A stretch of 64,000 bases of DNA from Cystobasidiopsis lactophilus (GCA_001599975.1 BCIO01000004.1:843434-907433); one strand, 5' to 3'; counted from the stretch's first letter, positions 32,307-44,822 are shown. Made by a program: numbers and translations. The notes: generated by a model from the letters alone, not told the origin.

Positions 32307-33857
32307 ATGGTCAAAAAGTCTCCGAGGGCGATGCTGAGCTCTATGGCGGCACCAACCATGAGCGGGTGCCGGCAGAGTTGGCTACAGGCCCAGAGAGCTG
32401 CCTCTGTGAGCCACGGGGTGGCCAAAAGGACGTTATTCAACTTCAAGCGAAAGCCGCCCCCTTCAGCCTCTGCAAGTGATGAAAACGTTCTGCTCCTTAA
32501 GCCGGACGATCTGTTGCACCCCATGTCGGCCTCCCCAATCCCAGCAATACGAGACAAGGCGCAAAGGATCAAGCACCTGTCAAAGTCGCCCATCACAAGG
32601 GAATCGGTGGAGTTTGATTGTCCAGTGTCTGGCTGGCCCACGCATCACTCGGAGCAAGAGTGGCAGGCGGACCGCGAAAAGCACGCTCGGTACTGGCCCG
32701 CGCTGAAAACGGCCAACGAAGACGAGCATGATATGCGCTCCGGGCGGCCTTTTGTCGAGTTTGACAATCTGCCGGGAGAGCAGCCTTTCGACGAGGCGAT
32801 CAGCATGGCCAACTGGGACGTCTTTTTCTACACCAGAGGCTTTGCGTCGGTCAACACAGACCGATCGAAGCGGCATCTATCGAAGCTGTTGACCTTTCCC
32901 ATCACCATTGGCACCGTTCTGCATGAAAACTCGCCCTACAACATTCGCAACCAACGCCTCACGCCGGAGGGCCTCAGATCGCTGCTGGCACTAAGACAGG
33001 GCCTCCATCCACCGCTTGGCAGCTACCAGCGTCCTTCCCTCCTGACCTCGCCTCTCAAGCCCTTGCGCATCTTCGTTCTCGGCGCACGCGCTGAAAGCAG
33101 TCTACCGCCGCACGTCTGGGGCCAACTCTCCCATCTCTTTCCCAACGTTCCCATCCACATCTTTCTCATCGGCGATGAAGCGATTCTGCCGGCGAATGCC
33201 CTCAAAGCCAATAACTCTCAATATGGCGTGCCTTCTGTCACGAACATTGTCAGCCCGGTCTTGACGCTGACGACCCTCAAGTGTCGGTATCAAGAGATGC
33301 ACGAGTCTCTGGGGCCATTCGATCCTTACAAGTGAGTGTCTTCACGTTCGTCAAATGTCCTTCGGCTGAACGGATCTTTTAAAGGGACGTCTACTTTGCG
33401 TTCTCGCCGGGCTTCGGTTTTCCAACACCGCAAACGGCAGAGGATGCTGTAGCGGCCGAGCTCAACCCCGTCACGCCGCCTGAAGCGATCCCACAATCCG
33501 CGTCGGTTTGGCACGAAGCGCTGGTGCAAATCCTCGAGACCAAGTGTGCCATGTTTTGCACAGGGTTCAGCCCGGCGGATATCGAGCGGGACGTGCTGGC
33601 GTTGGACAGGACCAAGGACGTGGAGAGCGAGTTTGAGTGGGTGCTGTCGCCAGGCGAGAATCCGTTTGGGAGCGAGCGCATCGAAGTGGCGGAGGTGAGA
33701 AGTTGCCCCCCTTGCCCAGCGCTATTGCTGACTTGACATCTCGCAGTTTGATTATCGTGTGACGGCGAAAGCGAATTGGGCCATCTGGGCGATCAAGGGC
33801 AAGCGCTACGAATTGCAGGAACGCGAGGACATGGTCGAAGGATTGGTGCCATCTTAA
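32307..33857 (+). CDS. MSS51: Mss51-like mitochondrial protein
   Basis: Three exons (32307-33331, 33385-33694, 33747-33857) encode 481 residues. The N-terminus is basic, a possible presequence. CPVSGWPTHHSEQEWQADRE, then NEDEHDMRSGRPFVEFDNLP, WDVFFYTRGFASVNTDRSKR and ITIGTVLHENSPYNIRNQRL follow yeast Mss51 motif by motif. The C-terminal domain begins LRIFVLGARAESSLPPHVW. Mss51 couples COX1 mRNA translation with complex IV assembly at the inner membrane, and its Cys-Pro motifs bind haem. Here one Cys-Pro remains (CPVSG), while most MYND-type zinc ligands are replaced by Ser and His. The start at 32307 is the first ATG of the frame. Confidence 0.85.
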
Positions 33858-34160
33858 AGACCGTCTGCATCAGGGATGTGACTGCCCTTTCTGGAGTGCC
33901 GGCCTCCGCGCCGAATCCAGCTTGGGCGAGCCAGCAACACTCGCCTTAAATGAATCACGGTCCAGCGATGTTCAACTTCTTTAAAGGCGGTCGCCTCTGC
34001 ATAGCCAGTACACCAAGCCAGTCTTCTTGCCGACGTATGTAGAACGTAGACACACCCTCAGCAGCGTCAACGGCCAGTCCGACCAGGGCTGAAACCCTCG
34101 AAACGGCTTCCTCGCGATTCGCTCTCTCCTTCCGACGACAGCTCTTGGCCGCCGTCGACC
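33858..34160. other. intergenic
   Basis: Three hundred bases with no gene seen; upstream of the next plus-strand gene. Confidence 0.4.
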
Positions 34161-35785
34161 ATGGCGATGGCTGAAGCAGAGTAAGTTACTCGCCTACCGT
34201 GATGCAAGGGCACGCGGCTCAAGCGCGACGTGCCCGAAAAGTAAAAGCGTTCAACGGCAGATCGCGTCCTCAATGCCTGCGTGAGCTAATAAATCTTCAT
34301 CCCTCTCCTCTAGCGTGCTGGACTCACTCTCTCGTTCTCTTTATTGCAAAGGATGTGGCCTTCGGACGCGCCCGTATGCTGGTCATTGGCGCTTTTGTTT
34401 CTGCTGGCGTTGGGCGCTTTGGCCTTTTCGTCGAAACGAAGAAGGCTGGCCTCTTTGCTCGGCTCCCCTGTTCGCGACTACAAACGACGCCCGCGTTCTT
34501 CTTCCTCGCTCCAGCTTTTGCAAGAGGTGATCTGCGAGAAACCAGCGCTGCCGCCTCCTTCGCCATCTGCGACTGGCTTTTCTTCTTCGCCAACTTCCAG
34601 TGAACAGCTGTTGCCTCCGAGCTATCGTACGCGTCTGAGTTTCGAATACTGCTCTCTTACTTAGGCTAAAGGTTTTGAGCGAAACAGGCGAGGTTGACTC
34701 TCGAAGACTCTCAGGTCATTCATCCCAGTTCGAAGGCCACCGGTCGCAAGGCTCGTCTGAGAGCACAATCATTCGCCGGCGCGATCCTCTCAAACCCTCG
34801 ACATCCTCGTATGTTGTGCAGCTCGCCATCAAAATAATCCTCTCTGACCTATTGGCTTGGGGCACAGCAATATCGAAGTGGTGGAGACCTCGACCGCTTT
34901 GACATCGATACCTGTGGAAGTTAAGATTGGAGCTTTGAAAGCCTACCTACGAGAAGAAGGTGGGCGTCGTTGTCCGTGGCTCTTGCAGGATCAACCTGAA
35001 CGCGGCGTTACTAGGGCAAGGGCCAGATTCCTCGAGCAACGGCCTCAAGAGGATGTCGGCTATCAGCGATGACGATCTATCCCAGCTATGGGCTGACGTG
35101 TATGGCGAATGCTTGACGCGAAACCATGGGCGTTCGCATGCGCGTTCCGCTAGCACCTCAAAGCACCACCAATTCGCCCAAGCCGCCCTTCCTCACCTAC
35201 ATCCAAACCGCTTGGCCGCCATCCAAAAACTATCCTCAATGTCTTCCAACTCTTTCCTTCGCCTAGCGGAGGACGTGTCCATCGAGCTCGAACGTCGGCT
35301 ACAAGCACAGCAAGCGGCCCGCGACTTTCAATACATCCTGAAGGGCTCGATCGCCGATTGGAAGGGCCTCCGATCTTACGACTTTGGTTCTCTACTCTTG
35401 GACAGGCCAAGCGGGCCGGTCACAATCAAGAAACCTAGCGAAGAGAGGAGGACCTTTGACATCTACCTATTCGAACGCGCATTTCTGGCTGTCAAGCAGA
35501 CCAAAGAGGGGCCGGTCCTGAAGGGAAGGGTGTTTCCAAACACGGTCCGCGGTTTTCAGCCGTCACAGATTGGCAGTCCGTGTCTCTCTTTGCTTCGCTT
35601 CGAGGGCACCCACTCATGTCGCGAGAACAGATCTCTATTTGCTGGAAGTCACATACAGAGCAGACGATCAGCATGGGAACGACAAGGACAAGACGCAGAG
35701 CATCCACATCGAGTTTGAAAGCGAGGTTGAGCGGAGCAAGTGGTGGGGGGCTTGGGCTGGCACTGTACAGTCGGCCCGCCAGTGA
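34161..35785 (+). CDS. membrane-anchored protein with Spa2-homology repeats and a PH domain
   Basis: Multi-exon gene. The first exon (34161-34180) codes MAMAEA. After a long first intron, 34352 onward gives one membrane helix (WSLALLFLLALGALAFSS) with a basic flank. After a Ser/Pro region and an unsettled joint near 34520-34670, exons give two repeats of the GIT/Spa2-homology type: GLKRMSAISDDDLSQLWADV and RLAAIQKLSSMSSNSFLRLA, the second continuing EDVSIELERR. A PH domain follows, most like that of Cdc24: DWKGLRSYDFGSLLLD, TFDIYLFERAFLAVKQ, VLKGRVFPNTV. After a 46-base intron come DLYLLEVTYRADDQ and SEVERSKWWGAW. No DH (GEF) domain is present. I infer a role in polarity or cortical scaffolding. 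The domain combination is unfamiliar. Confidence 0.6.
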
Positions 35786-35896
35786 TTCTCTTCATGGGAC
35801 TATTCTTGTTAATACAGTGTACATAATCATCAGCAGCATGCCATTCTTCACGCATTTTCCATGTCTCAATACTTGAGACCCGGCTCCTGTTGAATA

Positions 35897-37739
35897 CTAT
35901 ACAAGCCTTCCTTGAGCGTCCAAAACTAACGGCTGTACACCAACATCGTGACGTCCCGTGTTGTAGGTGGATGGGCGACATTTGTCGTCCGAGCCGCAGC
36001 CGTGCGGGTCGAGGACACCAATGTGCTCTTTGAACGTTTCTCTATCGATTTTTCCGTCTTGGAACGTCCATGTCAAGAAGTCGATTGTATTGTGCTTTGG
36101 AACGGTGGCCGTGTCGTCCCAAGCTTGCTGTAAGACAGATGAGTCCTGCTTCGTGCGTTGCTTGCCAAAGTGGGAACTCGATCTACCTCAGCTGAGACTG
36201 TCCTTCTTGGTGCTAATATAATAGCATCCGCGACGCTGGAGAGTGGGTCGGCGGGAGCGCGGCGGTACCAACATCCGAAGAAACATTGTTTGTGATCCTG
36301 TTTGAGAAGTATATGGGGTTTCACGGTACGCAGCGACGTGCCTAAAGAGACACTCACAAATTGTTTAGTTGCTTGCTTCAGTTCTGCCTCAATAACTAAA
36401 GCGACGTTCGGAAAAAGGCCTTACCACAAAATGCTTAATCGCCACCAAGCCCGCTCCTAATTCGTCCACGCCGGACCCGCTATGGATAATCATTGCTTGG
36501 CATACCAGAAGAGCTCTGTACAGAAGCGGGATGTTGCCGTTTTTCGTCCCTTTCTCATAGGCGATTTTGGCGTTTCTTTTCGTGCCTTCGTTCGGCCACC
36601 CGCCCTAGTGTTCCATGGAATCAGTAACTGAAGTCAACAAAGGTTTTGAATGAATGAACCTCATCCAGGACCCGTATGAAGCACAGGTCGAGAACTTTGC
36701 TTTCGTCCGAAGTGATCTCCCCAGGATTGACCCAAATCGACGTTTCGATGGGCGGCTTGAAATTGGCTTTCGGGACCCGGCAATCTTCATACCCGGCATT
36801 TGTATCTAGAAATATTAGATCCGTGGTCCCGGAATCGCCCTGTTGAGGTTCGGCCCGCAGAGGCTTAAGTACGACCAGACGGAACAGATGGACCAATGCC
36901 GCACTGATTTGTCAACCACGACCATGGCCACCTCGCCTGGCTCGTGCATATTAACTGTCCGGACTAAAGTGCCCCACTGCGCGGACCAATCAGCACAGCG
37001 GTCAACCTTCTTGGCGCCACATACCAGCAAGGCTCGCTTGTCAAACTGCAGTTGCAATGAGAATGACCCTTCTTACTCGCACACGAAACAAACTACCGGA
37101 TCTTTGGTGCGACTGTGAAGCGCAGGCCAGACCGCCCCAGACCCCGCATGGTCTGCGTCGGCGTGGCAAAGGCGTTCGAAAATAAATGCCAGCGAGATCG
37201 TCTTGAACTGATCTGGTTTTCGCGCTTGTATTTTGAACTGGGCGCATTCAGTACACCTGCGCAATAAAGTGAAATGGGACGTACTAAGTTGTATTTCGTC
37301 CGATATTGATGAATTTCCGCCTGGCAGGCCGCGCGAATTCTCGTCAACAATCTCTCGTACCACTCAGCATCTCTGTTCTCTCTATTATCATCTTCGTTTC
37401 GGCGAAAGCCGTTGAGATGATGGCTGGTGTGACAAATCTGCGATTTTGCGGTTCGAATGTTGTAGGTCAGCATGAGTAAAAAACCAGACCCACAGCAATA
37501 ATCGTCATGTTATCGGCTGCCCAGCACATCTCACCAGAATGCAACTTGAGTTCTACTTGTCTGGAAGGCGACTTGCTCCAGAAAGTTGGCTTGTGGGAGG
37601 CAATGGCATTCAGATGCGTAGTTATGACGCGCAAGTGCGCAACCAGGGCGCCGAACGCTTTCTCGAAGTCGTGGAGTGAGCGGTACATGTGGTCATCGAG
37701 GGTTTGGATCGCCACATGCAAGGCTTCGTCGACTGTCAT
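35897..37739 (-). CDS. unknown protein, eight exons, all introns phase 0
   Basis: Exons 37739-37485, 37437-37285, 37237-37085, 37045-36905, 36839-36660, 36604-36425, 36297-36199 and 36127-35897 are each a multiple of three and join to 463 residues. It starts MTVDEALHVAIQTLDDHMYR. Distinct stretches: AEWYERLLTRIRAACQAEIH; RALLVCGAKKVDRCADWSAQ, then GEVAMVVVDKS; TSIWVNPGEITSDESKVLDL; GNIPLLYRALLVCQAMIIHS; and the end TIDFLTWTFQDGKIDRETFK. No known domain recognised. The middle resembles the second half of the modules at 13189-15041 (LFVWGAS, then VVFLDGP), suggesting distant kinship. No signal peptide. The sixth intron (127 bases) is the least certain joint. Confidence 0.6.
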
Positions 37740-38293
37740 GTCAATGAAAGTCGTAGTAGAAGAAGAGAAGCGGCGCGATAGACGAAGGGTAGCGAGAAAG
37801 AAGAAAGAAAATCAGGAAAAGACGACGATATCGTACTGGACTCGTCAAAGCTAGTGGATGGATGGGAAGAAGAGAGGAGCGAGCCGCTGCCTTGAGAAAG
37901 CCAGAAGCGGCCAGAATGAAATGCCCACAAGACCTTGCTCTCTCTCTCTTTCTGGAAACAGGGTAGTCGCGTTCTCGGTCAAACGCAACATGAGGCAGGT
38001 CTCATCGAGGGAGGGAACAGCGTGCTCAGAGTGGAAACGCAGGGAGGAGCCCTCCAAGAGGCCAATCTCGAGGGAGAACCGAAGCAGATGCGCCCAGAAG
38101 CAGGCAGATCATAGACTTTACATTGAGATTGTGCCAATTTAGGCAGCTGGAAGACGGATTGCAGGCCAAGCCAGTTCAACGCGGGACGAGCTGCGGTTCC
38201 ATTGCGCCCAATGCAAAGAGACTGTTCACAGGCAATGTCCATAGCGAGAAAAACAGCATTCATTGGTCAATCACACGCAAGCAATAGTATTGA
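37740..38293. other. intergenic, divergent promoter region
   Basis: Between the unknown minus-strand gene and VPS54. No coding region recognised; purine-rich on the plus strand near 37750-37830. Confidence 0.4.
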
Positions 38294-41200
38294 ATGAGCA
38301 GCAAAAGCAGGAGGCATCTTGATCGACGAGGGTCAAGCTTGGAAGATGGCAACGACGGCGGGCAAAAGATGAGGGCGGCGGCTTCGAGGGAGCAGCACAT
38401 CTCCGTGCTCATGGCCGACGCGCCTGCGCTGCCCAACCTGCCCAACTTAAAAGCTGTGACGGCGAGCAAGCGGAATACAGCGACGAGAGGCAAGGCGGCC
38501 GCTCCAGTCGCGCTGTCCGAGCTGCCGCCCGTCAAGAGGTCCGACTTTGACTCTTACCTGCACGAGATCGGGCCTTCGTACGCTGCCTGGTCTGCTGCTG
38601 CTTCTGCCTCCTCGTCGGCGTCGACGAGCAACAAGCCGGAGCAGGAGCCTCTGCCCTCGCTCGACGCCGTGCCCGCGCTGTACCTCCAGCCCGACTTTGA
38701 TCTGACCCTGCCGCGCATCTTTGACGCTGTGAATGGCCACGACGCAGCGGCTGAGGGCTCGTCCGGCATGCTGCAGGATCAGCTGTCGCACTACTTGGAC
38801 GTGGTCGAGCAGCACTTGGCCGCTGAAATCGCCTTGCGCTCCGCCTCCTTCTTCGCCGCCCTGGCCAACCTGCAGTCCCTCAGCGCTCAGTCCAACCTAG
38901 CCATCGACCGCGCGGCGGCGCTCAAGCTGGAGCTCAAGGGCATCGACGAGGGCACGGCGCGCAAAGGGATGGAGCTGGTCAGGTTAGGGCAGCGACGGCG
39001 GAGGTGCCAGGAGGTGTTGAAGGCGGTGGACCGGCTCAAATCAGTGTGGCGGGCGACGGACCAGGCTGGGGATCTGGCAGAGCACGGCGAGTGGGAAGGG
39101 GCGCTCGGCATCGTCGACGAGCTGGACGCCGCCTACTCCTCCACCTCCGACCCGGCGTCCTCAGTGGGCTCAGCTGTGCGGCTCAACAAACTGGCAGCAC
39201 TACAATCATTGCCACTCAAGCTGTCCAGCCTGAGGGTCAAGATTGGCGGCTCCCTTCAAGGCGAACTCATCTCCGTCCTCGCCCACGAGCTGGCCTCGTC
39301 AGCGACCGGCTCAAACGGCAAGGAGGAGGCCTGGCAGATCAAGGAGCGGGCGTCAGATCGGGTTCGGCCGCTCGTCAGAGGGCTGGTCCGGTGCGGGTCG
39401 AGCTCGGTGGAAGGGGCCATGACCCAGTGGCGGCTCGCCGTCCTGGACTCGGTCAAGAAGACGGTCCGAAAGGTGCGTTAATCCTTCCTTATATCTACTC
39501 TGCAGCCAGGAGATTCAAATAGAGAATGAAACTGCACAGCACCTTCCCTCGTCCGAAATTGGAGTCCTGGGCAACGACGACGACGAGTCCTTTCAGCCCT
39601 CCGACTCTGCCTCCTCAAGAAGGTTCGTACCCTTACCACTTCGTCTACCGCGTGAGTGCTGACATTTTCGAGGGTGGAACAGAACGAGCGGCCTGTTAGC
39701 ACAGACCATCAAAGATTTACCGCAGGCTACCTTCCTATCTTTGCTCAAGGCCATCTACATCGAGCTTTTGAGCACCATCGAAGTCGTCTCGATCCACTCC
39801 GAGGTCCTCCTCGCCTTGATCGAGGACGCCAACCGATCCTTTTCCCCTCTAGCTTCCCACCGCCATCAGTCTTCCGGTGGAGATGACGACTCGCCGGATG
39901 ACCTGACAAGCGCAGGGCCGATGGAGACGGAACTACAAGAGGTCGTCGTCTCAGCTGCTGAGCTGGCCAATTCCCGGTGTGCCAAGCTGCTCACCTTCCG
40001 CGCCGACATTCACCCTGCTTTGTCATTACCGGAAATGGTGGACCTGGTCGACGAGTCCTGGGGCTTTGTGGTCAAGTGCGAGGTGGTGGTCAAGCGCATG
40101 ATCGTTGGCTTGAGAGGCACCATCGTTGGCCAGGCCAAGGCCTTCTTGCAGGTCTACCACCAGGCCAGGCTGTCGAAAGCAGCGAAGCTGGTCGAAGAGG
40201 AGCAGTGGTCGGTGGCGGACGTGCCTGCATCAACGCAGCAAGTGGTTGTCTTGATCGTCGACGGCGCCGTGCGCGATCCGCCTTCCCTCAAACTCAACCC
40301 CACTTCGCCCGTCGCACCCCTATCAGACTCGAAAACGACATCCAAGCAACTGGACATTGACGGTCGAGGCTTCTTTGCCGTCTCTGCCTGCCTTCAATCT
40401 CTGGACGCGCTCTTGGACTACCTTCGGCTCACCATCAATTTGCCCATGCTCGCCACGAATAGCATGGCCAAGACGGTCGAGTTTCTTAAGCAGTTCAACT
40501 CTCGCACCTGTCAAGTCGTGCTAGGTGCCGGAGCGATGCGCTCGGCCGGCTTGAAGAACATCACCGCCAAGCACCTCGCCCTTGCCGCCCAATGCTTATC
40601 CATTTTAATCAGCCTCATCCCTTACGTCCGCGAGCTCTTCCGACGGCACCTCAAGTCCAAAGAAGCAGTCCTGCTCGTCGAGTTTGACAAGCTCAAGCGG
40701 GACTACCAGGAGCATCAGAACGAAATCTACGCGAAGCTGGTGGCCATCATGGGCGACCGCTTGACCGCCCACTGCCGCTCCCTCCAAGCCGTCGACTGGT
40801 CCAAACCTTTGGAGAGCGGCAAGGCCAATGCCTACATGGAAGGCTTGACCAAGGAGACCACCACGCTGCACAAGGTCTTGTCGCGCTACATGCCAGGCCA
40901 GCCGCTGGAGCTCGTCATGATGCAAGTCATGTCCGCAATCACTTCTCGGCTCGCAGAAGAGTACGGCAAGCTCGAGCTGCAGGACGAAAGCGCCAGGGAA
41001 AGGGTGTTGGTGGACACCAGGTGGCTAAAGGCCAAATTGTCCGAGCTCAGAGGGCTGGAGCGGACCGCTCCCGGCTCTGTGCGTCAAGTTGCAGTCCCCT
41101 TCTCATTGGAGCCCCCACTGATACAATTTTCTTCTTCTTCGCACAGGATCTTGAGGAGCTGGTCAAAATGCTACCCGTGAAAGAAGTTCCTGCGCCGCCA

Positions 41201-42076
41201 ACGCCTACCAAGCCCGTCTTACCCAAGATTGAAGCGTCGTCTGTGCAGTCGACATCGGGGCCAGTGGTCACCTCGCCCGACAAGGTCTCACCGGCCAAGT
41301 CGCCTTCAATAGATGCCTTGCCGCCTTCCAACGTCAAGAACCGGCTAGGCGCCTTGCTCTCCAAAGCTTCTTCTATGCGGAGAACACCTTCCGGTTCAAT
41401 GGTCCCAGCCGACCCGCCGCCGCCTCCGCCGGACGCCAAGCCAGAGCAGGATGGCTTCTCGCCGCTGGCTGTTCCCACTGCCACAATGCAAGGCGTACCG
41501 ATCGTACGGACGCCGGAAGAAGAGAAGGAGGAGATGGAAGGGGTTGAAGTCGTCGACCTCTCCCAGCCGACTGCCGATGCCGCCACCAAGCCTTTGCCAT
41601 CGCCGCTGCCAGAAGCGGAACCAGCCCAGCCAGTACAAGAGCCGGCGCCAACAGAAGCACCAGCTGAGGCAGAAGACGGCTCGAAACCGCTACCAGAGCC
41701 GGCCCCGGAAGACGAACCTGATGAAGATGGATTTGGGAATACGACAATTGGCGACGTCTCGATGGCCGACGACGAAATGGAGCCTCCGCCACCGATAGAA
41801 GTCGAGACTATTCTTGAGCTGGACGAAGAAGCGGCGCCCGCGGAAGAGGAGGAAGAGAAGCCGGCGCCGACTTTGGAAGTGCCCAGCATCGTTCAAGGCC
41901 AAGGCTCGACGGAAGACCTTTCACTCATCACACCCTCCGATGCTCAGCTAGAAGATCCGGAGCCAAAGGATGCGGCTGCGGATGCTGCAACCGAGAAGAA
42001 GGTAGCGGAGGAGGAAGATGAGGTGGAAGAGGTCGACATGCAGCAAGACCATACTGCTCTTGGGGCTGAGCTTTGA
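38294..42076 (+). CDS. VPS54: GARP complex subunit Vps54
   Basis: Four exons (38294-39472, 39510-39622, 39683-41078, 41147-42076) encode about 1205 residues. The N-terminal third contains the coiled assembly region (LSHYLDVVEQHLAAEIALRS, LGQRRRRCQEVLKAVDRLKS). The Vps54 C-domain includes LANSRCAKLLTFRADIHPAL, VDESWGFVVKCEVVVKRMIV, KTVEFLKQFNSRTCQVVLGA, MRSAGLKNITAKHLALAAQC and LVEFDKLKRDYQEHQNEIYA. Vps54 is part of the GARP tether that receives endosome-derived vesicles at the trans-Golgi. The last exon adds an unusually long Pro/Glu/Asp-rich tail of about 310 residues ending EEVDMQQDHTALGAEL. An internal Met at codon 26 is an alternative start. Confidence 0.9.
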
Positions 42077-42507
42077 TAGTGCGGTATGCCCACTCTCATT
42101 CCTCGCACTTTCGCTCTCTGATTTGGTTGTATCGCTAAGATTCGGCCTCGGTGGCAAATTGGAGTCTGCTTAATCGAATGATCCGGAGACAGTCGCGTCT
42201 GTCCTACTACGCCCTCACTTGCCCGGCGCTGCCTGCTGTACACACTGCATCTTATATGCGAAACGGACTTGGTTTAAGAACAAGGCCTCTTGTAACCCCA
42301 CCATGACTTGGCGTAATTTCTCCGACCTCGAGCATCGTGCCCCTCATCGACGAAACTGCCTGTCATATTGCCCACACAACCGCGGTCTCAAGGGGCCGCC
42401 CGAGTAGATCAAGAGAGCTGAAGCGCCAAAGAGCTTCGAGCAGCGCAGGGGAGGAGCAAAGCAGGAAGAAGGCAGCCCGGCTCGAAGCGTCGCCGCCGCC
42501 GCCCAGC
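42077..42507. other. intergenic or 5' region of GID7
   Basis: The GID7 frame stays open upstream of the ATG at 42508 to about 42337 (KRQRASSSAGEEQSRKKAAR), but I see no in-frame ATG or clear splice site. The N-terminus may therefore be longer by an unseen first exon. Confidence 0.45.
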
Positions 42508-44822
42508 ATGAAGGAGGCACTGAGCAACGGCGCCGCCTCCGCTTCCACTTCCTCGAGCGCCCACTGCAACGGCCACTCCAGCTTTGAGCCGCTCTACGCT
42601 GGCTCCAGCGTCGACAAGTCCGAGTTTGTGCGCCTCGCCCTCCAGGCATTACACGAAGCCGGCTTCCCGTCAGTCGCCTCCCTACTCTGACCCGCTCTTC
42701 GCGCTCGGGTGTCTGATCGCTAGTTTTATACGACAGTGACACGGCCAGGACGTTATCCCAAGAGGCCGGCGTCCAATCGGAATCAAGTCAGACTAGCGAA
42801 TTCCGGCGGGCCATCATGTCAGGTGCTTGGGACGATGCCTTGCGGCTGCTGCAGTCAATCGACTCGCACTTCGATGACCATGAACAGGTCGGTTTCTGAA
42901 CTTTAGTATTGGTCGCTAATCGGGCTCTCAATCAGTATTGAATCGCAACAGGAGTTTCGGTTCTTAATTGCACAGCAGAAGTACCTCGAACTGCTGGAGA
43001 GCAGACAGTCTAGGAAGGCGCTGTCTGTCCTGCGCAACGAGCTGGCGCCGTTGCAGAGCGAATCAGCGTCAAGGCTCCACTTCTTGTCTAGGTTCGTCGA
43101 ATCGAATCGCACTTCAGTCAAGCGCGCAGTCGTAACTGAAAGAGGACCACTCGGGACGGACAGCCTGATGATGTGCACCGACGCGGACGAACTAATATCA
43201 CGGGCTAGTTGGTCGGGCTCCGCGGGCGGGTCTCGCTTGAGGCTGCTCCAAGACCTCCAAGGTTCGTCATCTCACTTTGTGCAAGACGACCTCGCTCATG
43301 TATTGCCCGCGCTGTTCGACCAGCCCGACTACCACCGGAGATTATGCTACCAGATCACCGGCTAGAAGCGCTATTAGACCAAGCCAGGCTCTATCAAGCC
43401 TCCGTCTGCGCTTACCACGTTGATCCCATCCGACCGTCCACCTTGCTTGCGGACCACGTTTGCCCCCGCCAATCCTTTCCCAGCTTCAACAGCCACACCC
43501 TCTCCGCGCACCAGGACGAGGTGTGGACGCTGGCCTTCTCCCACAATGGCAAGTACCTCGCCACGGCGGGCGCGGACAAGACGGCCGTCATTTGGTCCAC
43601 CTTGGACGGCTTCCGCCATCTGTACACGCTCGAGGGCCATAGGGACGGCATCTTTTGCTTGGCCTGGTCTCCGAACGACCAGATTCTGCTCACTTCTGCC
43701 GATTTGGTCATCAAGTTATGGGATGTTGCGGTGCGTCAGAGCTTCATTCGGCTCGCTATGGATTGTGTAGAGCTCAAATTAACTCCTGCATGCGCAGACG
43801 GGCGTTTGTTTGAACACACTATCAGAGCACTCTTACACCGTGAGCGCCCTGGCGTGGATGCCGGACGGCAACTCGTTCGTGTCGGCTGGCATGGACGCCA
43901 AGCTTTACTTTTGGGTTAGTCGCCATCTCTCTTGACTCCAAGAATTGCTGACTGTTGGATCAAACAGGACTTGCACGGCAATGTCAAAACGACTTGGCGG
44001 ACCGGGCCATACCGGATTGTGGATGCCACCATTTCTCCCGACGGCACCAAGATGGTGGCAGTGGGCAAAGCCGAGGTTCCCTTATCGCAGGAGTCTAGCT
44101 TTGGGGAGAGCGGTGGCGGAGGCGGCGGTTCCTCGAGTAGGCGGACACACGCGCCCTTGACCCGGTCAGAGCGGCGGCTACAGATATACGATATAGCCAA
44201 GCAAGAGCAGATCGCGTGCGTTGTTTCGTTCATACACATAGCCTTCTCAGACTCACGGATCTGGGTTTGCGCAGGTCGATTGTGCAACCGCGGGACTTGA
44301 CCTGCGTCTCTATTTCTAACGACTCTTGCTACGCTCTGGTCAATCGCTCACCAGATGTACGTGCAAAGCCCTGGCTGCAGCTGTGCGGATGAAAGCTCAT
44401 CTGACGTGGCCCACAGGAATTGCGGATCTACAATTTAGAAGACGCCAGCCTGACGCGGCGCTTCACCGGCCACCGACAAGGTGATCATATCATCCGCAGC
44501 TGCTTTGGAGGAAAATCCCAGAACTTCGTCCTCAGCGGCAGCGAAGGTGAGCGGAGCGCCTAAACTGTTGGCAAACCCAGCTCAATTGAGGCCCGCAGAC
44601 TCTCGCATTTATGTTTGGCATCGCGACACCGGCTCTATGATCGAAGTGCTCTCTGGCCACAGTAAGGGGAGCGTCAACGCCGTGGCTTGGAACCCGGCCC
44701 ATCCCGCCATGTTTGCCAGCGCGGGCGACGACAAGACGGTCCGGGTCTGGGAATCGCCACATTCAGCATCTTCGGCGCCATCTCCTCACTCCAATGGCGT
44801 ATCGACCAATGGCTCATCATAG
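42508..44822 (+). CDS. GID7: GID/CTLH ubiquitin-ligase subunit Gid7 (WDR26 type)
   Basis: Ten exons (42508-42668, 42737-42887, 42952-43091, 43143-43261, 43324-43730, 43798-43914, 43968-44215, 44275-44356, 44417-44546, 44599-44822) encode 592 residues with phases closed. Order: LisH-like [18 protein letters not shown] ([40 protein letters not shown]); then [16 protein letters not shown]; and WD40 repeats with [56 protein letters not shown] and [20 protein letters not shown]. In yeast Gid7 is part of the supramolecular GID ligase that degrades gluconeogenic enzymes. A Gly/Ser-rich insert lies near 44100-44140. Confidence 0.93.

Noticed and set aside
41047-41889. Ser/Gly-rich antisense open frame opposite the VPS54 tail
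   Set aside because: Low-complexity mirror of the Pro/Glu-rich exon; no start context or motif.
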